From Planctomycetota bacterium (lineage in GTDB: Bacteria > Planctomycetota > B15-G4): DNA of 64,000 bases. The DNA lies in assembly GCA_029245865.1 (NCBI GenBank), contig JAQWOM010000009.1, positions 150,398-214,397 on the forward strand, written 5' to 3'. Made by a program: the position numbers and the translations under genes. Shown here one piece after another: positions 9,949 through 18,055 of the stretch. The notes under the pieces are model-generated. The model worked only from the letters and a program-made list of their open reading frames with translations, ran no database searches and was not told the origin of the DNA. Each line of letters starts with the position of its first letter. Positions within the stretch are counted from its first letter, which is position 1.

Positions 9949-10412
9949 GAGACACCAAAGAGATTGGACGAGACGACATCGGACAGAGGGGCCACAGCCC
10001 CAGACACGAGCGCATGCTTGTGACGTTCAAAACACCCAAAAGACCTGATCACCGCGACGAACACAGCTGACTTCACTATCAGAAAGCCAAACCATGGCAA
10101 AACAGCACCAAACTGCCCCAACTCGCCCGTAATTGATCCAGAATTGAAACAAGTGGGCCGGCCAAACCCGGGCCGAGTCCCACTCGTCGTACGTAATCAC
10201 GAAAAGCCGGGTGAACGGCACACTATGTTCCTCGGTTGGCGGCTCTGTCAAGGATTCCGCCGCGGAAGAGGGGCTCTGCGCCGCTTGACCCGACTCTGGC
10301 ACCCTCCCTACGATCTTGGATCGGCCGTCGCCCTCCAGAACATGGGTCGAGATCGGGATTCACCGACCCATGAAGATGATGGCCACCGCAGCCCTTTGGA
10401 TCGACTCTGATC
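9949..10412. other. Divergent intergenic region between nusA and the HPS-RraA fusion
   Basis: These 464 bases separate divergent starts and should hold promoters for both. I see no convincing gene, tRNA or riboswitch. A minus-strand open frame (10027-10302) has unusual composition, seven Trp in 91 residues, and no recognisable motif. No clear sigma-70 hexamer pair stands out. The only clean structural element is a short hairpin in the nusA leader, listed separately. Confidence 0.5.
9988..10001 (-). promoter_or_regulatory. GC hairpin in the nusA leader
   Basis: GGGGC and GCCCC form a perfect five-base-pair stem with a four-base loop, about 40 bases upstream of the nusA start codon. It could structure the leader RNA. 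There is no T-tract, so it is not a standard terminator. A role in nusA control is speculative. Confidence 0.25.
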
Positions 10413-11801
10413 ATGACGACGACGCCTCGGCACCGAGCAGATGAAGTGAATGAAGCCGAACACCCCCCTCTGCATGGAGCCGGCTCATCCGCTGGAGACG
10501 ATCGTCTCCCTTCCACGCCCAAGCTCCAGGTCGCCCTGGACCTGCTCATCCTGGACCGTGCCCTGGGCATCGCCGCAGAGGCTGCTGCCGGTGGCGCCGA
10601 GATCCTGGAGGTTGGCACCCCCCTCCTGAAGAGTGAAGGCCTGGACGCCGTCCGGGCACTGCATGAGCAACACCCCTCTCTTCCCATCGTCGCCGACACC
10701 AAGACCATGGATGCCGGCCGAACCGAAATGGAAATGGCCGCAAAGGCAGGTGCCAGCTTCGCAACGGTGCTTGGCCTGGCTTCGAACAGCACAATTCGCG
10801 AGTGCGTCGAAGTCGGCAAGAACTACGGCATTTCCGTTGTCGTTGACCTGGTTGGGCATCCCGACCCCGTAGCCCGCGCACGCGAAGCTGCCGATCTAGG
10901 CGCTGCCATCGTCGGCGTCCACTGCCCCATCGATGAACAGATGGAGGGCAAAGACCCCTTCGACACTTTGCGCGCCGTGCGTGCGGCGGTAGACATTCAA
11001 GTGGCAGTCGCGGGCGGCATCCATGGCGGATCAGCCGCCGAAGCTGCGAGCGCCGGTGCAGACATCGTCATCGTGGGAGGGGCCATCAGCAAGGCCCCTG
11101 ACGCCCGACAAGCCACCGAGTCTCTGGCAACTGCACTGCGCGGGGGAATCCCCGTACACAACCCCGATGAATTCAAGCGCTATGACAACACAGCGCTCGT
11201 CGAGGCATTCTCCCGCGTCTCGACCCCCAACATCTCCGACGCCATGCATCGTGGCGGCGCCATGCAAGGCCTGACACCGCTGCTCCAGGGTGCGCACGTG
11301 GTGGGCCGTGCCGTGACGTGTCGAACCTATCCGGGTGACTGGGCCAAGCCTGTCGAGGCCATTGATGCCGCACAGCCCGGCGATGTTCTTGTCATTGATG
11401 CGGGTGGACGCCCACCCGCCGTCTGGGGTGAATTGGCGACGGAATCCTGCATTCAACGCAAGATCGCTGCCGTGATCATCGACGGTGCCATTCGAGACGT
11501 GGATGCCATTCGTGGATTGAACTTTCCCGCGTGGAGCCGACAGCAGGTTCCCAATGCCTGGGAGCCCAAAGGCTTCGGAGAAATCGGCACCCCCATCATA
11601 TGTGGCGGTCAGCGTGTGAGCCCCGGTGACTGGATCATCGGTGATGACTCAGGCCTCGTGGTGGTCCCCGCCGGGCGCGCCGTTGAAGTGGCCAATCGCG
11701 CCAACGACGTGCTCGAGATGGAGAACCGGGTCCGCGGTGAGATCCAGGCCGGATCCACTCTGTCCCAGGTCGCTCAACTATATCGCTGGGAAAAGTCCTG
11801 A
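10413..11801 (+). CDS. Fusion of 3-hexulose-6-phosphate synthase-like and RraA/HMG-aldolase-like domains
   Basis: The 462-residue protein has two enzyme folds. Residues about 36-245 are a hexulose-phosphate-synthase-type barrel of the OMP decarboxylase superfamily. They carry the DxKxxD signature (D95, K97, D100 in ADTKTMDAG), which in this family binds the phosphosugar and metal. Residues about 255-462 are an RraA/HMG-aldolase-type domain with IDGAIRDVDAIR (conserved Arg-Asp) and GDDSGLVVVP. Fusions of this type are annotated in databases as bifunctional HPS/RraA. HPS joins formaldehyde to ribulose 5-phosphate, or runs in reverse to make ribulose 5-phosphate. The role of the second domain (aldolase, decarboxylase or regulator) is open. 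About 35 disordered residues precede the barrel. thiS follows two bases after the stop. Confidence 0.88.
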   Translation: MTTTPRHRADEVNEAEHPPLHGAGSSAGDDRLPSTPKLQVALDLLILDRALGIAAEAAAGGAEILEVGTPLLKSEGLDAVRALHEQHPSLPIVADTKTMDAGRTEMEMAAKAGASFATVLGLASNSTIRECVEVGKNYGISVVVDLVGHPDPVARAREAADLGAAIVGVHCPIDEQMEGKDPFDTLRAVRAAVDIQVAVAGGIHGGSAAEAASAGADIVIVGGAISKAPDARQATESLATALRGGIPVHNPDEFKRYDNTALVEAFSRVSTPNISDAMHRGGAMQGLTPLLQGAHVVGRAVTCRTYPGDWAKPVEAIDAAQPGDVLVIDAGGRPPAVWGELATESCIQRKIAAVIIDGAIRDVDAIRGLNFPAWSRQQVPNAWEPKGFGEIGTPIICGGQRVSPGDWIIGDDSGLVVVPAGRAVEVANRANDVLEMENRVRGEIQAGSTLSQVAQLYRWEKS

Positions 11802-11803
11802 CC

Positions 11804-12025
11804 TTGGCGGCCTCGGACTCAAACCTCAGCATTCAGTTGAACGGGGCGCCGCGTCAGATCACACACGGTTCCACGGTTCAGGACCTGGTCACCGATCTCG
11901 AGCTCTCTGCGGGGCGCTTTGCCGTGGAGGTAAATCAGCAGATCGTTCCCAAGAGCCAACTCGCCCAGCACATGTTGCAGACCGGAGACCGCGTCGAGAT
12001 CATCGGCTTCGTCGGTGGCGGCTGA
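11804..12025 (+). CDS. thiS: Thiamine biosynthesis sulfur carrier ThiS
   Basis: A 73-residue ubiquitin-fold sulfur carrier. It has the beta-grasp pattern LSIQLNGAPRQI, a central AVEVNQQIVPKSQL, DRVEIIGFVGGG, and the obligatory C-terminal Gly-Gly that is thiocarboxylated and donates sulfur for the thiazole ring. The frame begins with TTG at 11804, two bases after the upstream stop, and no ATG lies in a suitable place. thiG follows after 109 bases. ThiF, ThiO/ThiH and ThiE are not in the window. Confidence 0.92.
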   Translation: MAASDSNLSIQLNGAPRQITHGSTVQDLVTDLELSAGRFAVEVNQQIVPKSQLAQHMLQTGDRVEIIGFVGGG

Positions 12026-12134
12026 TTGCGGCCACCGTGACCTCACGCGATGATGGAACGCGTCACGACCAACACCACAGCAGCTTGCCTGTTTTATCGC
12101 CTCTCGGAGAGCCCGCTCAAACGGGTTGCTCATC

Positions 12135-12932
12135 ATGAATCCTGGCCTTCCCGGCGACGCCCCCCTCATCATCGGCCCCCACCGCTTCGAGTCTCGACTG
12201 TTCGTCGGCACCGGCAAGTACGACTCTCATGAACAGATGCGAGAGGCGGTCGATGCCTCCGGAACTCAATGCGTCACCGTAGCCGTCAGGCGCATCGACC
12301 TCGCGGGGCCCTCTTTGCTGAACCATCTGGACCTCGACAAGATCACGCTGCTGCCCAACACGGCAGGTTGCTTCAACGCGGCAGATGCGGTCCGCACTTG
12401 CAGACTCGCACGAGAAGCCCTCGACAGCCGACTCGTCAAGCTTGAGGTGCTTGCGGACCCACAAACTTTGCTGCCGGATCCCATGGCGACACTCGAGGCG
12501 GCCAAGGAACTTGCGGACGATGATTTCATCGTGCTCGCTTACACCAATGATGACCCTGTGCTCGCTCTGCGCCTCGAAGACGCGGGAGTTGCGGCGGTCA
12601 TGCCGCTCGGGGCCCCCATCGGCTCGGGCCTTGGCATCCTCAACCCACGCAACATCCGCACGATCAAAACACGTGCCTCGGTTCCCATCATCGTGGACGC
12701 AGGTGTCGGCACCGCAAGTGACGTAGCGATCGCTTTCGAACTGGGCATCGACGGCGTACTCCTCAACACCGGCATCGCTGCTGCAGACGACCCTGTTCTC
12801 ATGGCCCGCGCCATGAAGCACGCATGGCTCGGTGGACGCGCTGCCTGGCTTGCAGGAAGAATGCCCGCTCAAGACGGAGCCTCACCCAGTTCACCGACAA
12901 AGGATCTCATCTCGTCCAGCAGCAACCCGTGA
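12135..12932 (+). CDS. thiG: Thiazole synthase ThiG
   Basis: This 265-residue (beta/alpha)8 enzyme makes the thiazole phosphate of thiamine from deoxyxylulose 5-phosphate, the ThiS thiocarboxylate and dehydroglycine. Family hallmarks are [43 protein letters not shown], the [12 protein letters not shown] loop and [18 protein letters not shown] with NTGIA. I chose the ATG at 12135; a TTG three codons earlier is also in frame. Both give normal length. The last four bases (GTGA) contain the start of the next gene. Confidence 0.96.
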   Translation: MNPGLPGDAPLIIGPHRFESRLFVGTGKYDSHEQMREAVDASGTQCVTVAVRRIDLAGPSLLNHLDLDKITLLPNTAGCFNAADAVRTCRLAREALDSRLVKLEVLADPQTLLPDPMATLEAAKELADDDFIVLAYTNDDPVLALRLEDAGVAAVMPLGAPIGSGLGILNPRNIRTIKTRASVPIIVDAGVGTASDVAIAFELGIDGVLLNTGIAAADDPVLMARAMKHAWLGGRAAWLAGRMPAQDGASPSSPTKDLISSSSNP

Positions 12933-13960
12933 CACGGACGAATCGGCGACTCGATCCTGCGAGCCTCGCCCGCAACACCGCCTCGACGTCTTTTGCGAGC
13001 CTCGGATTTGAAGGCCTCCAAGATGTCTGCCGCCTGTCTTCAAATCGCCATCCGCCGGCACGCACGATGGCCCGCGAAGAAAGAGATGGCTTCCCTATTG
13101 TTTACAGCGAAACGCGTGCGCAACGGCTCGACATCCCCGACGACGTGTGCGTGGTCTGCGAAGAACAGACTTGCCCAGTCGTAGATCAGATCCATCTACC
13201 CGGTGATGACGTGGCCTGGTTCACACCGAATCTCTATCCGATCACCTATCCCCATGAGGAAGCTGGTGCGGAAAGTCGCGGTATCCATCTCGTGCACTGG
13301 AGCAGCCTGCGTCACGACAAGGGGCTAGGCGGCAGCGACCGTGCCACCGCAACAGCTCTTCTCCAGCACCTCGCACGGGCGGAAGAGTTTCTACTTCATC
13401 ATGCCCCGAGTGATTTTCCCGACCGCGGAGAAGGTCACCGTGGCCACGTCGGCATCGTCAAAAACCGCGGTCACCTTGTGGGTGGCTCGGTTCAGCACGA
13501 TCACCAGCAAGTCATGCTGAGTGCTGCAGTTCCTTCGGAACCACCACGCATCGCAGGCCTTGCTCATCGCCTACTCGACGAGACTCCAGAAGAACTCATC
13601 ATCGACTGCACGGACGGCGCTGCCACGACCCTTGTTCCCTCCTTCATGCGCCGACCGCTCCAGACCTTCATCGTCCCCCATGGAGATGAAACGGGATGGC
13701 TTCATCACATGGAGCCTTCAGCACTCGAAGCTCTGGCCGTGGCACTCGCGCAGCTCACGGCCATCACGGACACGGTCATGACCGAGCGCTGGGGCGAGCC
13801 TGCGTGGAATTTAATCCTGCACACAGGGCCTGGAACCGGACCACTGATTGAAATGCGGCCCTTCACCCAACCGCTCGGCGGATTTGAGCATCTCGGCCTC
13901 TACCTGTGCGAAGAGTTGCCCGCCACATCTGCGGGCCGCCTCCGCGAGGCCCTGGGGTAA
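12929..13960 (+). CDS. GalT-like HIT-superfamily nucleotidyltransferase/hydrolase
   Basis: A 343-residue protein resembling galactose-1-phosphate uridylyltransferase and its uncharacterised relatives. The catalytic pattern HxHxQ is present (H190, H192, Q194 in GSVQHDHQQ), with an [13 protein letters not shown] segment like the substrate loop of GalT and a Cys-rich CVVCEEQTC near 74-82 that could hold zinc. The GTG start at 12929 makes a GTGA overlap with the thiG stop. The context is thiamine/sugar-phosphate, not galactose, so a UDP-galactose role is not supported. A nucleotidyl-transfer or hydrolysis reaction on an unknown sugar phosphate is the best guess. Confidence 0.75.
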   Translation: MTRTNRRLDPASLARNTASTSFASLGFEGLQDVCRLSSNRHPPARTMAREERDGFPIVYSETRAQRLDIPDDVCVVCEEQTCPVVDQIHLPGDDVAWFTPNLYPITYPHEEAGAESRGIHLVHWSSLRHDKGLGGSDRATATALLQHLARAEEFLLHHAPSDFPDRGEGHRGHVGIVKNRGHLVGGSVQHDHQQVMLSAAVPSEPPRIAGLAHRLLDETPEELIIDCTDGAATTLVPSFMRRPLQTFIVPHGDETGWLHHMEPSALEALAVALAQLTAITDTVMTERWGEPAWNLILHTGPGTGPLIEMRPFTQPLGGFEHLGLYLCEELPATSAGRLREALG

Positions 13961-13974
13961 GGGCTACTCCTGGA

Positions 13975-15060
13975 CTAGCGCTGGAAAAGCGGCAGGTAGC
14001 CGAACGGCACCTGAAGCGTCAGCGAAACCATGGCCGTGGCATAAACCTGGCCGTAATCACCGTGATGGAAAGAGCCATCGGACCACTGGTCATCCGCGCA
14101 GTACTCGACAAAAGAAGGCCACCACTGTTGGAACAATCGCCGATCGCGATAGGCCCAGTAGCACTGGGCAGCGTAAAACGAGCCATACCACTGGAAGGCC
14201 TCTCCGCCTCCCATCCCTCTGTACGGGTCGGAACGTTGCAGCGCATCGAATCCAAGATCGAGTTTATCGCTCCCGTAATCACCCAATGCGTTGAGCGTGG
14301 CAAGCGCGGCGGCCGTAAGCGCCCAGGTCGTGCGGTCATCATTCAGCGCGTAGCGAAACTTACCGGTGCTTTTGTCCTGCGACTTCTCCATGTATTTCAG
14401 CGCCTTGTCGATAACCCCTGAATCGACAGTGAAACCCGCGTCCTTTGCTGCGCGCAATGCCTGAATCATGCAGACCGTAATCGAACCCTCATGATTCGCG
14501 CTGCGCTCGGGGTTGTACCACCAGCCACCGTGAATGCCTTGGGTTCGCTCGACCAGATCCACGCCACGCTGAATGGCTGCATGAAGACGAGCGCGCTGCA
14601 CTTCATCATCCCCATACATTCCTGCAGCCTGCGTCAATGCCAGGAGCGCGTAACCCTGGCCATGCATACGCGAAACGGAATCGTTCCCCGTGTAGAAGTA
14701 GCCGCTCGTTTCACCGCTGTCCTGACAGTGGTCGACCAACCAATCCACGGCTCGCTTCACCGCAGTTCCGTGCCTCCCACGGTCCATGACCTCATGCGCG
14801 GGCAAATGCCCCGCAGCCATCAAGGAGAGAGCGGCAAGCCCGGTGACAGCGACGGGCGCATTTTTTGATGACCGCCCACGCACAACCGAAAAAGAACCAT
14901 CTTTGTTCTGGTTCTTCAGCAGGAAATCATGCGCCGAAGTCACCATGGTTGTGATTTCTGCGGTATGAAGTGAGTCCGCTTGCTCTGACCTATCGTCAGC
15001 CGACGTGCGAGAAGCTCCCGTCAGCAGCACGACAACGACGAGCCATGCAACAGGCCTCAT
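13975..15060 (-). CDS. Exported squalene-oxidase/prenyltransferase-repeat protein, last gene of MoxR operon
   Basis: The 361-residue protein has a signal peptide (hydrophobic 4-16, cleavage plausible after SRTSA). An alpha/alpha-barrel of prenyltransferase/squalene-oxidase repeats follows: DFLLKNQNKDGSF, HGGWWYNPER, GSITVCMIQALRAA, SPYRGMGGGEAFQ-type and WSDGSFHHGDYGQVYATAM. The DxDD acid of squalene-hopene cyclases is missing, so terpene cyclisation is unlikely. The C-terminus GYLPLFQR nearly repeats that of the 20293-21573 protein. It is the final gene of the ten-gene operon, coupled by an ATGA overlap to the gene before it, and ends 14 bases from a convergent gene. A binding or scaffold role in the periplasm is my inference. 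Confidence 0.85.
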   Translation of the reverse strand: MRPVAWLVVVVLLTGASRTSADDRSEQADSLHTAEITTMVTSAHDFLLKNQNKDGSFSVVRGRSSKNAPVAVTGLAALSLMAAGHLPAHEVMDRGRHGTAVKRAVDWLVDHCQDSGETSGYFYTGNDSVSRMHGQGYALLALTQAAGMYGDDEVQRARLHAAIQRGVDLVERTQGIHGGWWYNPERSANHEGSITVCMIQALRAAKDAGFTVDSGVIDKALKYMEKSQDKSTGKFRYALNDDRTTWALTAAALATLNALGDYGSDKLDLGFDALQRSDPYRGMGGGEAFQWYGSFYAAQCYWAYRDRRLFQQWWPSFVEYCADDQWSDGSFHHGDYGQVYATAMVSLTLQVPFGYLPLFQR

Positions 15061-15725
15061 CGAACATCACTCGATTCGAGGCTGTGCATCCTCCGAATGT
15101 AGGCTTCGAGCCAGATCCGGTACTGCTCCGGTAGATCATCGACGTGCAGATTCAGGAGCCGCTCCTGGAGCTTGGGTGGCAACAAACCCCAGCGCTGATC
15201 AGAATCTTCACGCGTGAAATTGCCGATTGGATCTGGCGGCGGTGGCCCGCCTTGTTCGGAACGCGGGACCTCTCCCTCGTCCGCACCATCTTGTGGTTTC
15301 GGCTGCGCCCCCTGTTCGTTCTCTTGCTCTTGGGCGGACTCCGAGGCGCTCTGCTCTTGTGGAGACTTGGGCTGCTCTTCGCCATCCGGCTGCTTCTGGC
15401 TGCCATCATTCTCACGCGGCGGTGGCTGACTCGACGACTCCTGCGAACTCTCATCACCACTGCTCGAACTACTGCGACTCGAAGAGGGTGTGTACTTCAT
15501 TTGCTTGATGAGCGACTCGAGGTCTCGGATGACCTGGATGTGCGAGTCGACAACACCGTCAATCCCGCTGGCTACGTCATCGGCATCCGCGCTCTCAAGG
15601 AGCAGTTCATCGACGCGCACCAGATTCTCGCGTATGCGCTCTACAAGGGCTTCCATCTCGGCCTGCCCGCTGTCGCCCCCGACTTGTCCAACGCACACCA
15701 GCACCATGACAAGCAGCGTGTTCAT
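15057..15725 (-). CDS. Exported low-complexity protein of the MoxR operon
   Basis: A 222-residue protein with a short signal-like N-terminus (TLLVMVLVCVGQVG). A helical segment (about 22-75) is followed by about 85 residues rich in Ser, Gln, Glu and Pro (76-160), and then a conserved-looking C-terminal motif around RWGLLPPKLQERLLN with LPEQYRIWLEAYIRRM. I do not recognise a named family. Comparable small proteins occur beside DUF4175 genes in planctomycete-type operons. It overlaps both neighbours by ATGA (15722-15725 and 15057-15060). The disordered middle suggests a tether between an envelope anchor and a docking helix. Confidence 0.8.
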   Translation of the reverse strand: MNTLLVMVLVCVGQVGGDSGQAEMEALVERIRENLVRVDELLLESADADDVASGIDGVVDSHIQVIRDLESLIKQMKYTPSSSRSSSSSGDESSQESSSQPPPRENDGSQKQPDGEEQPKSPQEQSASESAQEQENEQGAQPKPQDGADEGEVPRSEQGGPPPPDPIGNFTREDSDQRWGLLPPKLQERLLNLHVDDLPEQYRIWLEAYIRRMHSLESSDVR

Positions 15726-18055
15726 CGATCATTCTCCGGCGGCTCATTCTCGGGAGGGTCTGGTTCCAACGTCGGATCACCTTGGTCATCTATGCCAACG
15801 CCAGGCGGCAAACCCACCTCTGGAGACTCAGGGATCATCGAAAGAAAAACCTCTGTCACTCGCGTGTGCTCAAGCGCCCAGCGCTCAAGAAGTCCCCGCT
15901 CAACCGGACCCAGGGCGCCCTCCTCCTGAAGTTCGGGGTGGAGTCGCTGAAAGGCTTCCAATCGAGAAAGAGCACTGAGTTCTAGCTTCTGAATCAGCAA
16001 CAACTCCGCGACCTCTGGGACCAACGAAGGCTTGCCTCCTTCAGCCTCCTGTTGCGGTGGCGGTGGCTCCTCGCCCTGATCGTTCTCCATTGCCTCGCGC
16101 CGCCGCTCCTTCTCCGACTCCAACACCGAAAGCAAATCGTTGATGCGCTGCTCAATGCTCTCGATCATCGCCATGACCACGAAGTCGGTCTCACGCTCTG
16201 CCAGCCGACCAGCCACGTCATTCATGTCGTCGCGTGTTTGCTCGATGGTAAAGACAAAAGCCACTGCAGAATCTGCCTCGAGGGCGACCTTTAACTCGTC
16301 TGTTTGTCGCGAGAGTTCACTTTCCTCGGAAGAGAGGCGCGAGAGAGCTCTCTTGTGACTGCGACTGAGCCGGTCATTTCCGGAGCGCGCATCATCTATG
16401 TCCCGGATCTCTGAGCCGATGGCCAGCTGGGCATCCCGCAATCGCGTCAGCTCTTCGGCCAGTTGATACAAGACCTCCTCCTGACGGAGCCGCTCATAAC
16501 GGTTGAGCTCGCCTTGAAGTTCTTCCTGCGCTTTCTCGAGTTCCTCAACAGCTTCCTCTTGCCTCACGCTTGCTTCACCGGCATCACCGGATTCCATCGA
16601 CTTGGAAGCCTGCTGCATGGAAGAGGCTGCCTGCTCCCCAGGCTCACGGAAAGTCTGGTCGGGCATATCCTCAAGTCGGTCCATCAGCTGCCGCAACTGC
16701 TTCTCGAGTTGCTCCTGCTTGTCGATCATCTGCGCCGCTTGCTCTTGTCCCAGAGATGTTTTCTGTTCGCCATCCCTGGAATCATCCCGCTGCCCCAGCT
16801 GCTTGAGGAGCTGATTCAGGTCCATGCGCGCCTGCGCCACAGACTCTTGGGCTCCGCGACTTTCACCCGCCTCCATGCTCTTGTTCAGCTTGGCAATCTG
16901 GTCGAGTAACGCACGGGTCCGATCGAGTAGCTCGGGGCCTTCTTCTGGTTGAAGTGTCTCGAGCCGCTCAGCGATGTCGTCAAGCTTTTCGCTCTCGGCC
17001 TGCGCCTGGCGCAGTTCGAGACGCGCAGAAGCCATCGCCCGATTGCGAGCAGCAGCCAACCCACGCTCTGCTTCACGCAAAAGGTCCCGAGCCTCTTCAA
17101 GCTCCGCAGCGGCTTCAGCCACAGGCTCGGCAGCACTCTCTGCATCTGGCTGCGTCTCGAGACCTTCGGCCTGTTCGGCCTGTTCGCTCGCATCTCCTCC
17201 CCGACGCATCTGCGATTCAGCCTGCTCCATGGCCTCACGCCCTCGTGAAACTGCATCACGAGCTTCTGAACGCATCTGCTCGACGGATGCCATGGCTTCT
17301 ACAGAGCCAGATTCTTCCAGAGGCTCGGAAAGCTGTTGCAACAACTCATCTGTCTTTTCGGAAACCAACCGCTGCTGCTCCGCGCTTGCCGACGACGAGC
17401 TTGCCAACGCACGCTGAGCTTTCGCCAACTGCTCTGCCAGGGCGACCTCTGAAAAGCCCATTTCAGCGGCCTCGGCACGAGCCGCAGCCTTCTCTGCATC
17501 TGCCAAGGAGTCGTCGAGCTTCTCTGCCGTCGCGGCAGCAGTTTCTACAAGCTCGGACGGGTTGTCCGTCACGGATCTGGTTTGTGAGAGCAACCGCTTC
17601 TGATCCACGATGAGATTGCCAATTTCAGCGATGGCTGCATTGGCCAGATCCACTTTGCTGCGTACATCGTCGACGTCACGACGATCGCTTAGCACGGAGT
17701 AGATGCTTTCCAATGAACCCGCCAGTTCGTTTTGTTTCTCCACCGTATCGAGCATTGAACGCGAAAGGCTTTGCTCAATATCTCGGGCCTGATTCAATAA
17801 TGAGTCCGACTCGAAGCGCGCAATCGCCTCTCTCAGAAGTTCTGCGTTGTGCGTCCGACCTTCATTTTCGTAGCGCTCGCTCAATCGCTGCATTTTCTCC
17901 TGCAGCGAATTCAGGCGCGCCGACATGCGAGTCTGATCCCTCAAGACGCGCTGCCGCTCGTCTTCATCTCCATCTTGTTCACTCTGTGCATACAGGCCCA
18001 GCTGCGAGCCGAGTACAAGGATCACCGCGCCAAGGGTTAGCGCCATCGATCGCAT
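15722..18055 (-). CDS. Exported coiled-coil protein of the MoxR operon
   Basis: A 777-residue protein with a signal peptide (MALTLGAVILVLGSQLGLYAQ). It then consists almost entirely of Glu/Gln/Arg/Ala/Ser-rich heptad-like helix, for example ERLETLQPEEGPELLDRTRA, over about 640 residues. It closes with a proline-rich stretch, a short helical domain (VAELLLIQKLELSALSRL) and an acidic Pro tail. No enzyme motif is visible. The frame extends upstream, but the ATG at 18055 shares one base with the preceding stop (TGATG) and begins directly before the signal peptide. It is coupled downstream by ATGA. It is probably a long periplasmic rod or scaffold partner of the DUF4175 protein. Confidence 0.85.
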   Translation of the reverse strand: MRSMALTLGAVILVLGSQLGLYAQSEQDGDEDERQRVLRDQTRMSARLNSLQEKMQRLSERYENEGRTHNAELLREAIARFESDSLLNQARDIEQSLSRSMLDTVEKQNELAGSLESIYSVLSDRRDVDDVRSKVDLANAAIAEIGNLIVDQKRLLSQTRSVTDNPSELVETAAATAEKLDDSLADAEKAAARAEAAEMGFSEVALAEQLAKAQRALASSSSASAEQQRLVSEKTDELLQQLSEPLEESGSVEAMASVEQMRSEARDAVSRGREAMEQAESQMRRGGDASEQAEQAEGLETQPDAESAAEPVAEAAAELEEARDLLREAERGLAAARNRAMASARLELRQAQAESEKLDDIAERLETLQPEEGPELLDRTRALLDQIAKLNKSMEAGESRGAQESVAQARMDLNQLLKQLGQRDDSRDGEQKTSLGQEQAAQMIDKQEQLEKQLRQLMDRLEDMPDQTFREPGEQAASSMQQASKSMESGDAGEASVRQEEAVEELEKAQEELQGELNRYERLRQEEVLYQLAEELTRLRDAQLAIGSEIRDIDDARSGNDRLSRSHKRALSRLSSEESELSRQTDELKVALEADSAVAFVFTIEQTRDDMNDVAGRLAERETDFVVMAMIESIEQRINDLLSVLESEKERRREAMENDQGEEPPPPQQEAEGGKPSLVPEVAELLLIQKLELSALSRLEAFQRLHPELQEEGALGPVERGLLERWALEHTRVTEVFLSMIPESPEVGLPPGVGIDDQGDPTLEPDPPENEPPENDR

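Noticed and set aside
10027-10302. Open frame of 91 codons upstream of nusA, as a possible rimP or small gene
   Set aside because: Too short for RimP, no family motif, seven Trp residues and odd composition; looks like a chance frame in a promoter region.
9949-12134. TPP riboswitch ahead of the thiS/thiG region
   Set aside because: I looked for the conserved CUGAGA and ACCUGAUCUGG-type elements before 10413, 11804 and 12135 and did not find them in order.
15722-18055. DNA-level repeat array in the coiled-coil gene
   Set aside because: The protein is low-complexity, but the DNA shows no exact tandem unit; heptad-like composition explains it.
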